A DNA stretch of 64,000 nucleotides from Rugalucina vietnamica (GCA_964017185.1 OZ024880.1:47443071-47507070); one strand, 5' to 3'. Counted from the first letter of the stretch, positions 34,046-45,437 are shown. Numbers and translations: made by a program. Notes: generated by a model from the letters alone, not told the origin.

Positions 34046-34412
34046 GTGAGTTTATTTGAGTAGTCGCTATTTAGGTTTTCCGACCGTCAGCCAGTACACT
34101 CCAAGAAGACGGTTAGATATAGGGGGGAATTGTTAAATAAGTTATATGAAGGTAAAGGTTAGATGAATATGCTAATACGATTCATTTGTGCAAGATATCC
34201 GCCGTAGTCAAATACGTGTAAGCACTTAAAATGATCCCCGCTTGGCACCAAATATTAGGAGCATAGGCTTTACAAGCTTTAGGATATTTGACCTGTTTTA
34301 ATGGAGCACAGGACATATGTACATGGAAGTAAAAGACCTACATGTACACATTATGATTTAAAAATAGTTGTGAATGAAGGAAACGTTGATTTATCAATTA
34401 TCTGTCTTTCAG

Positions 34413-34666
34413 GCCGACATGGTATGGTCAGCTTTAAAGTGAGTGTACTAAGTGTGCTGAGTGACGGGGTTCTATGTCAGAACTGGGTACGGAAGGAGCT
34501 ACCTAGAGCAGATGAATACAAAGAAATATCAGACAGCCGCTGGGTGCCACAATGTCCATGTAGTGACTGGTTTTTCTTTTTCGACCGACGGTTCCAATTT
34601 ATACCCTGGTGGTGGGTGTCAACTCGCACATATACGACTTACAGCTTCGGGTTCTCGTACGGCAGG
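34413..34666 (+). CDS. Exon: AMOP domain, first half
   Basis: The acceptor is TTATCTGTCTTTCAG and the donor GTAAGA; phase 1 in, phase 0 out. The AMOP hallmarks are LCQNWVRKELPRADEY (C..W) and SRWVPQCPCSDWFFFFDRRF (CPC, with the following aspartate and RF). WWWVSTRTYTTYSFG extends it. AMOP is an extracellular domain of adhesion-type proteins such as MUC4, ISM and SUSD2. Confidence 0.9.
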
Positions 34667-35455
34667 GTAAGAACTTGTATACAGCTGTATTCAGTTACCA
34701 ATACGCCCCTGCGATATTTAGAAATCAATTGACAACTGTACAATCGTCACTGGCAAGAAATGGGCAACTGGAGGAATTTGTTTTTAATATATATTTTCTT
34801 TTTTAGCAGTTGAGTGTTAAACGTGTATATATAGCAAATATACTTAAGGAATAAAGAAACGCAACAGACACTGGGTTGCTGTAATCAGACTTTGTAATGC
34901 AATTATGCAGTGTTGCTGAACTTATTATATCAAAGCAGTAGCTAAACGTAAATTGCAGCAGGTTTAGCCACTATAGCGGTAACGTATGCATAATGACGAG
35001 GGCCTAAGCGCACCGACCTTCAGTAGCACACCATTTGAGCATGATCATTAAAAAATTAACTTTGAACCAAATTCAATATTTTTTTTATTTTTTTTTTTTA
35101 TTTTTGGATTCAGTTTTACGTCCATTTCAAGCTTTTTCACTCATATCGAGACGAATCAATCGGTAGGTGGGACGAAAACCGGAGTACCCGGGGAAAAACC
35201 ACCTGACATACCCGCAAGCAGATTCAATATTTTTGTTTATACTTAGCAGTGAAATTTTAATGTGTATTAAAAATGGATAAAAGTGATATTTTCACTGCAG
35301 AACTGATATTGATATTTTCACTAGTGATTGATATCAGCCGATATTTTCACTGTAAAGTTTCGATTACTTCTGACGTTTCCATTCACTTGACGTCATTAAA
35401 TGTGCCTCACTTCAGAAATTCAAATGTCTATAACTCCGTTATTTACGAACGAAAA
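34667..35455. repeat. Intron segment with ACCGGAGTACCCGG repeat and TATTTTCACT palindrome cluster
   Basis: An old interspersed repeat with GGTGGGACGAAAACCGG then AGTACCCGGGG lies at 35167-35200. At 35281-35360 AGTGATATTTTCACTG, GATATTGATATTTTCACTAG and TGATATCAG recur; these are mostly self-complementary words. Confidence 0.5.
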
Positions 35456-36492
35456 CATAAAGAGTGGGTATTCACCCACGCTTAGAAACAATTTGGATCG
35501 AAATCAAGTTAAAATCTCAAACTATTCTAATTTGTTGCTATTATCGTAGCAATTTCATTGTATCCCAGTCAACTTTTATAGCGGAAATACAACCGTCTAT
35601 TGAACAAGCTTTGGACTATACACTCAATATTATTCTCTTGGGCGACATTAATGTCGACTTTTTAAACTTAAGAAGCCCTGATGTACTCGACTGTCTAACT
35701 CTTTTTAACTTAACAAATGTCATAAACGAGCCAACAAGAACTATTGGAAACTCTAGCACTTTGATTGATCCCGTTATAGTCAGTGATGCGTGTCAAGTAC
35801 TAGATTCAGGCACAATCTCCGTTGACATTGCCATCAGCGATCACAAAGCTACATTTGTCTCTAAACGAACAGAGACACCATTCCTAAAATCGTACACTAG
35901 AGAAATATGGAATTACAAAAATGCAATTTTTGACGAACTTAACGAAAAAATCAGACAACATGATTGGGATCACTTAATTCATAATCAATTAACCGTTGAC
36001 GAAGCGTGTACTAATTTTACCGAGGCTTTTATTAAGTTATGTGAGTCAAGCATACCCCGCAAAAAGTTTTAATTAGACCATCAGTTCGCCCATGGTGTAC
36101 CTCAGAGCTTCGTCAAAATATTCGTTCGAGAGATAGACTTCGACAGAAAGCACTTCGAACAAAAAATAATCGAGATATAATACGGTATAAAGCCCAACGG
36201 AATAGGGTAATTAACATGAAAAAATATGCTAAAGAAACTTATATGAATAACTATGAGGATCTGATATTAAATCAAAGTTGTGGTAGTAAAACGTTTTGGC
36301 AATTGATGGGAATACTGGTTGATAAACAATCAAAACTTAGCAATATACCGCCCCTAGAAACCCCAAACGACTCGTACGTTTATACCGATGTTGAAAAAGC
36401 TAACTTATTAAACAGCTACTTCTGTTCCATCTCCTCGATAGATGACTCCAACGTTAATCTCCCTGACTTTAACAAAAGAACCCAGTCGACGT
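35456..36492 (+). pseudogene. CR1-like LINE fragment: endonuclease C-terminus and pre-RT linker
   Basis: LETIWIEIKLKSQTILICCY YRS, LNIILLGDINVDFLN, NEPTRTIGNSSTLIDPVIVSD and ISDHKATF are the second half of the APE-type endonuclease. After the stop at about 36070 a frameshift leads into RPSVRPWCTSELRQNIRSRD and KYKAQRNRV-type linker, then KTFWQLMG and YTDVEKANLLNSYFCSIS just before where the RT should start. The element is cut there (about 36492), so it lacks its RT. It is a different family from the 1314-5742 element. Confidence 0.8.
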
Positions 36493-37015
36493 TATCTGAC
36501 TTACACTGGTACCTTTTTAATGCCTTTGATATGGCGCCGGACTGGGTTCAAACCTGCAACATCCCGATCCCCAAGCTAATGCAGAACTTGGACAGGACGG
36601 GTTATCGCAGGTGTGCTTCGATTTGGAGGACATGCTACCAACCGAATAACTTCCTTAGAGTTTCACGTTTGCCTATAGCACAACACAAATAGCATTCCCG
36701 ACCTTTTCCAAGCAAATAAGAATAAAATTAATGAATATAAAAACTCATTTTATACTCGCTTCCTTTTCTGTGAATTCCACTTTTACTTCACATATAAAAC
36801 AAAACTTTTCAGGCAAAATGTTTGCAAGCATGTATTATCAACTGAGGGGGAGTCTGATAAAAATTGTTGGATTTGTGTTACAGTTTGTTGTTTTAACCAT
36901 TAGGAGCTGTCAAATAAATCACCAGTATCAGAGAGATGTACTGCTAGCAGATTTTTGAAAATTTGGAAAAGTTGGCGTTTTGCAGACAACTATATAAGTT
37001 TCTTGAAATTGTAAA
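36493..37015. other. Intron sequence after the LINE fragment
   Basis: It joins the LINE fragment abruptly. No RT residues follow, and no other feature is recognised. Confidence 0.4.
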
Positions 37016-37016
37016 C

Positions 37017-37110
37017 AAATTCCCATAAAATTCTGGTTCCGAAAGGCCCTAATTTAAAAGCGTCTTTTACCCAACATTATATTTGGAAATCAATTTATAG
37101 TCCATAAGTG
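37017..37110 (-). pseudogene. RT-family fragment
   Basis: Read on minus, the segment gives HY.LISKYNVG-like and GLSEPEFYGNL-like residues in shifted frames. It shares CCATAAAATTCTGGTTCCGAAAGGC with the copies at 16205 and 29760 (inverted). It lies just upstream of the next exon's acceptor. Confidence 0.6.
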
Positions 37111-37124
37111 AACTTTTATTTTAG

Positions 37125-37338
37125 TCATGTACATACAATACGTGGACGGGTGCCCATGTAGGCTTTGGTCCAGATGCTGGCCACTTTCTCAGATGGAACA
37201 GATTCACTTCAGCAAGATCATGGGCGTCTGAGGATGAGAAGTACCGAGAAGCGTGTTGTGTACGAGCCGGGATGTGTGATCAGTACCACCGTGTCAGACC
37301 AACACGATCCTGCTACATATTGCCGTTCTTCTTCTTTG
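37125..37338 (+). CDS. Exon: AMOP domain, second half
   Basis: The acceptor is CTTTTATTTTAG and the donor GTAATT; phase 0 in, phase 1 out. SCTYNTWTGAHVGFGPDAGH leads to the diagnostic EACCVRAGMCDQYHRVRPTR (CC.....C..Y...RP) and SCYILPFFFF. It completes the AMOP domain begun at 34413. Confidence 0.92.
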
Positions 37339-37466
37339 GTAATTTAACCCATTTTAACGAAATGACTTTCCGGTCTCAATAATTTGGTTGAGACCACTGT
37401 CATTTTGAGGGACATTAGGGGTGAGTTTTAATAATAATTTCATTGTTTGATAAATTTACTTTTAAC

Positions 37467-37542
37467 AAACAGAATAGCCCCAGATAGAACGCCGCGTTCT
37501 GCGTAGAGCCCTGCGTCTCATCTAGGGCTATACTGTTTGCAT
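37467..37542. repeat. Small imperfect hairpin
   Basis: AACAGAATAGCCC.AGA pairs with TCTAGGGCTATACTGTT around a GC-rich centre (GAACGCCGCGTTC, itself a palindrome). It is probably a decayed foldback element. Confidence 0.5.
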
Positions 37543-38148
37543 TTGTCCCTTTAAAAGCACACAAAGCTTATATTCGTTAAATACATGTATTTTTGTCTAT
37601 TTGGGGTCATCAGCTGATTAATGATAAGGGGCAGGACACTAGAAAACCTAGTGGCCTGACAATGAATAAGAATACAAGTAAGGGCCAAACAGGATAAATC
37701 AATATTGATTGCAGAGGGGAAATTTTATTGCACATGTTATAATCAATAAACAGTGGTGCTACAGGTATTACCCTTAAGGGTCATCTTTATTACCCTCGGC
37801 AGATATGAGATAATTACCTTATCATGACAGTCCTCTGACCTCTGGACCATATTGCACCAGCAGGCGTCATAAATAAACAGTAGTACAAAGTTCGCTCCTT
37901 CGGAAGCTAATCCTTTAAGCCTTTGCAAAATCTGTTATTATATATATAAAAGAAATCTGTCCTGTTGAAGCTGAGACAAACAGTTGCGGAATATAAACGT
38001 ATTTCAATATACATGAATTTAACAGAACCGTATTAAAGTCAAAGTAAGGTGCAGCTCCAAAGAGTATAAGTACGGTGCAGCTCCAAAGAGTATAATCCTC
38101 GATAAACCAACAATTGGCAACTTTGTGAAATACAGTCACATTTTTCAG

Positions 38149-38391
38149 GTGGTGGTTTTGGTGACCCCCATGTCCAGACACTAGATGGTAAAACTTACAC
38201 ATTCAACGGGCATGGGGAATACTGGTTAATCAAAATTGATGATGATGAAGCTCCCTTCCAATTACAAGCGCGGACAGTTCGAGCATTCTACTCGGATGGT
38301 AACGTGTCAGATGCTACAGTGTATAGTGGTTTTGCTATGAAAGAAGACGGGAATACATTGCTACAAGTGGAGCTAAATGAAACCAGAAACG
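38149..38391 (+). CDS. Exon: VWD domain, first part
   Basis: The acceptor is CACATTTTTCAG and the donor GTAATT; phase 1-1. FGDPHVQTLDGKTYTFNGHG EYWLI is the canonical VWD opening (GDPH..T.DG..Y.FNG.GEY). A calcium-binding role for the aspartates is known for VWD domains generally. The exon continues FQLQARTVRAFYSDGN and VYSGFAMKEDGNTLLQVELN. The next exon is separated by an intron largely occupied by a transposon. Confidence 0.95.
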
Positions 38392-38785
38392 GTAATTATA
38401 GAGATGTCCGGTGACACGTAACCAAACCAAAATAATAAGAATCCAGATTTTGGTACCCTGTGATTTTTTAATTTGATCGCGTTGTGCGGGAAACCAGGTG
38501 CATCTAAACTCGATATTGGGGACCATGTATTATTTACAAGTTAGGCACCAAACATTGCTTTCTTTTAAGTATAATTGCGAAGGTCTTAGCTGCAATTAGT
38601 TGTCCCGCTAACCTGTTGGTTATGTCTCTGAATTTCAGTGCACGCGATCCGAGTTCGAATCCTACCCGTTTTGTTGATATTATCATACTCCAATAATGTG
38701 TCCAATTATGTATTCTTTAAATAACTTTTCCGGGACATATACATTCTATAAGCTTGTAGCTATACTGAAACACTGATTTGGAGAT

Positions 38786-38855
38786 GAGAAATAGCTCAGT
38801 GGAAAATTCTTTGGACTTCAATCCAAGCGATTCGAGTTCGAATCCATTGAAGTGT
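38786..38855 (+). other. tRNA-like sequence (degenerate)
   Basis: ATAGCTCAGTGGAAAATTC fits a box A / D-arm, TTTGGACTTCAATCCAAG an anticodon arm and GAGTTCGAATCC a box B. The T-stem does not pair properly and no 7-bp acceptor stem is found, so it is a tRNA-derived repeat rather than a gene. A second box-B-like GAGTTCGAATCC lies at 38652-38663 inside the left arm of the transposon. Confidence 0.45.
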
Positions 38856-39239
38856 TTATTTTTTTTCTTTCACCATGACGCACTGTATTTTTCGCGTTTT
38901 CAGCTCACCTGAGCCGAAGGCTCACAAGGGGAGCTTATAGTATAATAGTCGTGCCGTCGTCCGTGCGTCCGTGCGTGCGTTCACACATTCAAATACAAAT
39001 ATCTCTGCAAGTAGCCAACTAATTGTAACCAAATTTATCTGAAGCATCAATGGGGTGTAGGAAAGTTTGCATTCGGTTTTGGGCCAGGTCGGATAGGAAC
39101 TCTGGTTTACATGGCAGCAGATAGCTCCCATAGACTTACGAAGGGAAAAACATAAAACAAATCTTCTAATCTAAAACCAATAGGCCAAAAGATTTCATTT
39201 TTTCTGTGTAGCAATGTATTAATTTTTTATGCGATTTCT

Positions 39240-39935
39240 TTCGCCAAAATATATCGGGCGACAGTCGTACGACGTTCTTGCGAGTGTCGCGAACCTGTTG
39301 CCGCGAAATTTTTGCAAATAAACAATGTGAAAATTTCGCGACACTCGTACGAATGTCGTACTTATGTCGTACGACAGTCGCGCGAAAGTCTTGAGAAAAC
39401 ATGGGAACACTTTGTGACTATCTGGCGAGGAAATAAAACTAAGCAACATTCGTACCAATCGTGAGACACTGTCACGAATGTCTCGCGACTGTCGTACGAA
39501 CAAAAAATAAAATAAAGCTTAATTCGTGGGAACGTCATGAGACACTCTCAGCGTCTGTCGTCCGACAGTCTAGCTACTATCGCGCGACAGTCGTGAGATA
39601 TATTTCAAAATTAGACCAAAATTCGTGAACTTGTCGCATAAATGTCCATTCGATGAGACTGCAACGTGAAAGTTGTGTTTATATCGTAAACATAAAGTCA
39701 AAGAATAAAGAAATAAACACAACCTTAACGTTGCAGTCTCATTTTCATTCGTACGACAGTCGCGAGACATCTGTGAGAGTGTCTCACGACATTCGTACGA
39801 ATGTCGCTTAAGTTTATTTCCTCGCCAGATAGTCGCGAGGTTTTCGCATGTTTTCTCAAGACTGTCACGCGACTGTCGTACAAAATTCGTACGACATTCG
39901 TAAGATTTTCGCGAAATTTTTGCATTGTAAATTCG
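39240..39935. repeat. Self-complementary GTCGTACGAC array
   Basis: GTCGTACGAC, GTCGCGCGAC-like, TCGCGACTGTCG and ACATTCGTACGAATGTCG words recur many times in both orientations. The whole block also folds about a centre near 39690, where GAGACTGCAACGT and AAGTTGTGTTTAT mirror ATAAACACAACCTT and ACGTTGCAGTCTC. Frames on the minus strand (39166-40001) are artefacts of this array. Confidence 0.85.
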
Positions 39936-40214
39936 CCAAAAAAAAAACCGGGTAGGATTCGAACTCGAATCGTGAACAATGAAATTCAGAGTCATAACCA
40001 ACAGGCTAGCGGGACAAGTAATTGCAGCTATGGCCTTCGCAGTTTTATATAAAAGAAAATAATGTTCGGTGCCTACCTTGTAAATAAATCATGGTCCCGA
40101 ATATCGATTGCACCTGGTTTTCCGCACAGCGCGATCAAATTTAAACATCACATGGTACCATCATCTCGATTCTGATTATTTGGATTTGGTAAAGTTTCAC
40201 CGAACATCTTTAAT

Positions 40215-40262
40215 AATAATAATAATAATCATAATAATAATAATATTTTAATAAGTAAATAA
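40215..40262. repeat. AAT microsatellite
   Basis: Imperfect (AAT)n immediately follows the transposon end. Confidence 0.85.
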
Positions 40263-40563
40263 ATAGATAATGATTTTAGCTGGAGTGACACCAGTAAGGC
40301 TTTGGGCAATGAAAATGTGTCTTTTCATTTCTGTTTTAGGGGCATTTTATTGCAGGCCTCGAATTATTAATTCGACAAAATTGTTCTAGCGATTACCTAC
40401 AATCTATGCTTTAAGCATATTAAAAACAATATGAACTCCTGAATACCACAGTTTTACGTCATAAAATGTTATTAAGGGATATAAGGGGGTATATATTTAA
40501 CGAACATGTTATTCTGGTTTTCTAAAATTATATAAACAGCCCGCTCGTTCTTTCAAATTGTAG

Positions 40564-40695
40564 GTATTAACGTTTGGCGACAAGGAACAGAAATCACAAA
40601 TAAATACACATACAATGATACATTTTCTGTGAACATCCCACCTGTCACAATAAACAAAATTGGCAATATATTACAGGCCACATTCCCTCAATCAG
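40564..40695 (+). CDS. Exon: VWD domain, middle part
   Basis: The acceptor is TCTTTCAAATTGTAG and the donor GTAAGT; phase 1-1, 44 codons. GINVWRQGTEITNKYTYNDT and INKIGNILQATFPQS form the middle strands of the VWD fold; the spliced product reads ATFPQS-GISVNITY across the next junction, as in SUSD2/mucin-like VWDs. Confidence 0.88.
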
Positions 40696-41062
40696 GTAAG
40701 TGCCATTTTTTTTCCTGTTATGACAAATGAAATTGCCCATTATCACCATTTGAGTAATTCCACTTTCATTTTAAGGGTAAACTTAAATGAGTTTCACTTA
40801 TTTTTTCGAATAACTGAAAAGCGCCAGATTTGGTCTCACATCTTTGGTTGTCAAGACACTGGTGTATCGAAGTTTTAATATCTAAATTGGGGATAACTAA
40901 AGGATTTCTTTTTAAAAAGACAACACGTGTATGTATTGCACCTTGGTGGGACACTTCTCATTAACACATTCGACTTACTTGTGTTGGAAAATTTGTTAAA
41001 AATAACCATTAGCAGCAAAGGGTCTAAAATAAAAAAGAAATCGGTTTATGTTTCGGTTTTCT

Positions 41063-41108
41063 GATTTTCTAAAATTATATAAACAGCCCGCTCGTTCTTT
41101 CAAATTGT
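41063..41108. repeat. Duplicate of the exon 40564 acceptor region
   Basis: TTTTCTAAAATTATATAAAC then AGCCCGCTCGTTCTTTCAAATTGTA repeats 40517-40562 almost exactly, but AG|G is replaced by AAACC, so the copy is not a usable acceptor. It directly abuts the retroelement copy at 41109. Confidence 0.85.
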
Positions 41109-41422
41109 AAAACCGGTTTAAGCCCGCCAGTAACTTTGTGTTACTGAACGTTCCAAGGCGAAACTTCTGTGGTGGTTCTTTTTGTTTTATGTCTTGGTGT
41201 TTAATTTTTTTGTGCTGTTGGCGCCTTATGTATGTTTTCATATTTTTAATTAAGTTAAGGTAACTGAGTGGCCACCTATTGGGAAAATAGCTGCTCATTC
41301 GGCTTACGATATGTTTCTTGGTATAAGTGACTGATTGTTAGTTTGTTTTTTCCCCACCTCGGTTTTTGGAGTGGGAATCTCTTTCTGATTGCGCCTTTTC
41401 CTGATCTTTGCCTACTTGTACC
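41109..41422 (+). mobile_element. 5'-truncated copy of the RT-family retroelement 3' end
   Basis: ACCGGTTTAAGCCCGCCAGT through GCCTACTTGTACC is very close to 63155-63465 (inverted). It is one of the youngest-looking copies. Confidence 0.88.
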
Positions 41423-42174
41423 TTCTTACCAGCGTTTGACATATTTGGTCCTATTTGGATAATACTGCTGTCTGGCGACCATCTTTCAAAAACTGCATAT
41501 TTTGAAATCTCACTTTTTTGAAACACCACAAGAAAAATATGACAATGTCATCTTTTTGCAACTCATGAGTCCTAAAAAAGTCCACAAAAGTTTGCAAATC
41601 GATTCACTAATAAGATAATTATGCCCAAGAATCATTCTGAATAGTCATTTTGCATGTGCAAGGGAGGTAATCAGAACACTTAAAACTAAAAATTAAACAA
41701 ATCTGTGCAATACTTTTTTAAGTTTTGGCGCTCAGCTATGCATACAAAACAGTTTTGTTTTGATTTGGTAAATTTTAGATGAAAAGTAATCAATTTAGAT
41801 TTTTTTTTTCGGGAAAAAGATCGCTTCACTCGCTGACATTTTTTACAATGGAGAAAGCCCTATTCAAAAATATTTTCTTCCATAAATTTTTTATTTGTTA
41901 ACTGATTTTCACAGTTTTGGTGGCACTTTTAAGACTTTTAGAATGCAAAATGGTGACATGCTCATATTTGTCTTGAGGTCTTTCAGAAAAGTGAGGTTTC
42001 GAAATATGCAGTTTCTGAAAGATGGTGTTCAGACAGTAGTCGTTGTACCGACTGTCATTATATTGAAATATGCAAAGATTACAATAATAACGAAGCGTAA
42101 GTACCCGAAACAGTGGTACAACCATCCTCTTTCTCATTTATATCTTCAATGTTCTTAAAGGGTCTCAGTTTTAA

Positions 42175-42925
42175 AAAGGTTCATGTAGGCAATGATCATG
42201 AAAAGGCGCAATCTCACACAATTCCCACTCCAAAAACCGAGGTTGGAAAATCTAAATTGACATCTGGGTACTTAGAAAACATATCGTAAGCCGAGTGAGC
42301 AGCTGTTTCCCAATATGCGGCAACTCAATTACCCGAACTTACATAAGAATAGGAAAATGTACATAAGGTTCAAACAGTACAAAAATCTACTCCAAAACAT
42401 AAAACAATGAAACCACATCAGACGTATCGCCTTGACGTATTAAATTACTAGTGGCTTAAACCTGTTTTACAGGGGCCTAACTCCACCCTCATCATCTGCA
42501 GTGGTTCACAACATTAATTTAGTTGTTCGGTCCTCGTGGAGAATCTCTAACTAGTCATAGAATCATAAAATAAATCATGATAACCACCCTGATGAATCAA
42601 AAACGAGGACGACTCAACAGACTCAGTTAGCTGCCCGACGATGGAGACCCGTGGGCGCCATATAACTAAAACCCGTTGAATCCCGATGGGCCAAGCAACT
42701 GACAAGAAGCTCCGGCCCCAACCAACTAGGATGAATAGCTTTCTGTCCGGGCCATCATAAAGTCTGACGCCCGACACACCGGCGTGCAATTTAAGAAGGC
42801 AGCATAGTTATTAACCATGATACATGTAGCATGCAGAATGTCATATAACATTCAAGTTATAACCTAAACGCCTGTAAAGTGTTGTGATTTTTCTGAACTG
42901 AAAAGAAAAAAATCATTCCATGTCT
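42175..42925 (-). mobile_element. RT-family retroelement: 3' region plus last RT codons
   Basis: The left end is a degraded version of the common terminus (AATGATCATGAAAAGGCG); the copy then runs through ACTCGGCTTACG-complement, TCGGTCCTCGTGG and GACGCCCGACACACCGGCG into minus-strand codons NNYAAFLNCTPVCRASD, the RT C-terminus. It ends in sequence matching 63895-63955. It is older than the copy at 63155. Confidence 0.82.
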
Positions 42926-43238
42926 TTGTTTGCGATTCCACGTGTAGTAGAATGGGTGAAGCCTCTTTCCTTCATGAAGCCCTTAGCTGTTATCAAGTTA
43001 TGTCAGTCAGTCAAGTTTTCCTATGTTAATTCCCTTTAGGTTTTCAACTTAAAGTTCTTTGTAACTCGTAATATTATCCTATTTCTGGTATGTGTATCAA
43101 AACTTATTCCATATAGGTACAGCAATAGTGTTAAACTTTGTATACAAAATTTAAAGATATTATATCTGTACAGAAAAAGTAATTAGGGTTTGATGTGAAT
43201 TCACTTTCTATGATGCTGATTTTTTAACCTTCCGTTAG

Positions 43239-43281
43239 GCATTTCTGTGAATATAACTGAAACTTTTGTACCTTCTTTTAG
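43239..43281. repeat. 43-bp duplication creating a second 3' splice site
   Basis: TTAGGCATTTCTGTGAATATAACT occurs at 43235-43258 and again at 43278-43301. Only the downstream site keeps the frame of the VWD exon; the 43-base offset would shift the frame if the upstream AG were used. Confidence 0.88.
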
Positions 43282-43479
43282 GCATTTCTGTGAATATAAC
43301 TTACACGAATGGTCTTCTGACAATTGCCACTCTTATACCGGGAAATTATAGCGGAAAAACCTCGGGGCTGATGGGTAATTTTAATGGTGATCCTGATGAT
43401 GACCTCCTTCCGCGGGGTGAAACTACTCCGTTGCCTAGTAACTCAACCGACAGAACCATATTCCAGTTTGGTAAAACAT
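43282..43479 (+). CDS. Exon: VWD domain, last part
   Basis: The acceptor is CCTTCTTTTAG (second of two copies) and the donor GTAAGT; phase 1-1. ISVNITYTNGLLTIATLIPG then GKTSGLMGNFNGDPDDDLLP is the G-L-x-G-x-(F/Y)-N-G-x-x-x-D-D segment that ends VWD domains, and TIFQFGKT(W) follows, with Trp formed across the splice. The cysteines usual in vWF-type GLCG are absent (GLMG), as in mucin-4/mesh-type VWDs. Confidence 0.93.
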
Positions 43480-44980
43480 GTAAGTTTTATTTTTGTTATT
43501 TTTGTATATGATTGTATAGTGCATATTGATAAATAGCAAAGGACATCTATTAATTACATGGGAAAAGTCCCTAAAAGCCTAAAACCGAGGGATCAATTTT
43601 TAAAACACGAAATCTAAGCAAACTTTTCAAATGTATTATTAGATATATATGTAAATTGATTAAAAATAGATTTAGCAGCAGTCCTAAATGCAAATAAGTT
43701 GAGATAATTCTTGTTTTTTGTACCTACCCAAATATTTACAATTTTTCACACTGCTACAGTTCATGGAGCAAAAATATAGTTTCTGATGTATTTTTCTGCA
43801 GTTTGTTGCTTTTAATCGAAGCAAAATGGATGTTGACGACATAAACGGGTTTTGGTTTTATTGTAACTGCGCATGCGCATTATTTCAACCTGCTCTTTGA
43901 TCATTTTTATTCCGATCGGAAATTAAAATTTGGGGACCATTACTATTTTAAGGTTTGAAGTATGTTCCCCCCAAGACCCAACAAATCCTTTTTACTAGAG
44001 ACACCTTATGTATATTTACACGATATATGTAAACGAGAAGCTGGGTCTAAGAGGGAAAGATGTTCACCAGACCGTGGAACATAAGTATTTAAGCGTGATT
44101 GGAAGCACAATGACCTTAAAACATGTACCAATGATGTGCATGCGTAATAACGACAAAACTAAAACTAGTTTATATCGTCGCCATCAATTTTGCTTCGGTT
44201 TATAGCAAAAACTTGCAGTCAAATACATAGGGAACTATAAATTCGCTCCAGGAACATATACTGTGTAAGTAATTGTAAATGTTTGGATATGTATTGACAA
44301 TCAAGAGTTATCTCTTCCTGTTTGCATTGGGGAATGCTGCCAAATCCATTTTTGTACAATTCACATTTATACCCAATAATACAGTTTAATAATTTGCTTT
44401 AATTACATGTTTGAAAAATTGATACCTCGGTTTAAGGCTTTTAGGGACTTTTCCCAGCTAATCCATAGATGTCCTTATCACACTCAGTACATGTATCTGG
44501 CCTTTTTTGTGTTTACCTGATCTTTATGTCCCTAGAATAAATTGTTTCAGCCTTTTCAAAGTTTTCGTCTAACTGAAGATAGTTAAGATGGTGGACGAGG
44601 TAAACTAACAAACTAGGAATTGACTTGACTTTAATAATTGAATCGCGTCATGAAATAACATCATATCATTTTGTATATGCAAAAGCAAAGGCGAATATCA
44701 GCTTCTCAGCTTCTCTTCGATCCGAAATGTCAAGCTTCTAGCCTGCTTCTGTGACTGTACAGGCTGGTTTGTATGGGACCTGGTCTGAATTCCAAATTGT
44801 TGTTTTTCCCATGCAGAGACTCAATTGATATTCATGAGAATATTTTCCAGCACTTTTATTTTATTTGACATTAACATAAACGTTATACTTATGGGGAAGG
44901 CAATAACAGTAAATATACATCACCAACATGTTCATGCAGGTGACAGTAGAAAGCACAGGTATGAAGAGCAAGATTACTAG
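43480..44980. other. Intron sequence without recognised features
   Basis: A stretch near 43555-43590 (ACATGGGAAAAGTCCCTAAAAGCC) is inverted near 44440-44465 (GGCTTTTAGGGACTTTTCCC), arms of about 25-45 bp around 0.9 kb, so a decayed inverted-repeat element is possible. No exon candidate. Confidence 0.45.
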
Positions 44981-44984
44981 CTCT

Positions 44985-45275
44985 TTCAATACAAAAACAA
45001 TGTAAGAATAGAGGGACCAGGAATCGATGCAATTAAATTATAAGCCTCAGGTGGGAACGAAATACATAAAACATCTTTCCTACGACACACTCAAAGCGCA
45101 TAATGACTAGCTTTTTTCCCAACATGGTAGCCATTCGGCAAAGTTTCAACCGAAACCAAAAGCAACAAGCACAACAGAGCGACAGGCACAATGAAGAGTC
45201 GTATTATGAAGATAAAGCACTTTTCTTGGGATGCGCTTGGGTGCACTTTTCCTGGCATACAAGGTATCCATCCGA
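44985..45275 (-). repeat. Repeat family ending in CCTCTATTCTTAC, copy 3 (old)
   Basis: GTAAGAATAGAGGGACCAGG, ATCGATGCAATTAAATT, AACATGGTAGCCATTCGGC and GAAGATAAAGCACTTTTC match 28365-28620 with more substitutions. Confidence 0.75.
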
Positions 45276-45437
45276 CTTGCATTAACCAAATACAAAAGAT
45301 ACGAGTAAATAAAAACTATACATTTGCCAGTTTTAGTGTATTTGGTAGATAAATTGATTGTAATGTTTTACTTTAATATTCCTTCACTGTTTATTTTATC
45401 GTAAACCACAAACTATGAATACTTTCTTAATTACCAG

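Larger units (their letters stand above)
38401..40210. mobile_element. Long-TIR element starting ten bases into a VWD intron
   Basis: The left arm 38401-38672 and right arm 39944-40210 are reverse complements over about 270 bp: GAGATGTCCGGTGA / TCACCGAACATCTT at the tips, then AACCAGGTGCATC..., TTAGGCACCAAACATTG..., and GAGTTCGAATCCTACCCG next to the interior. TA flanks both ends. The interior holds a tRNA-like sequence (38786-38852), a GCTCACCTGAGCC head (38903-39175) and the GTCGTACGAC array (39240-39930). Confidence 0.8.

Noticed and set aside
38786-38855. Functional tRNA gene
   Set aside because: Box A and box B are recognisable, but the T-stem does not pair, the anticodon loop is the wrong size and no acceptor stem is found. 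It lies inside a transposon, so it is treated as a tRNA-derived repeat.
39166-40052. Several overlapping frames of 80-140 codons
   Set aside because: They arise from the GTCGTACGAC array, are Arg/Ser/Thr-rich in repeating patterns and appear on both strands.
41895-42158. Extra VWD exon between 40695 and 43282
   Set aside because: The exons on either side join directly within the VWD fold (ATFPQS-GISVN), and this frame has no suitable splice borders.
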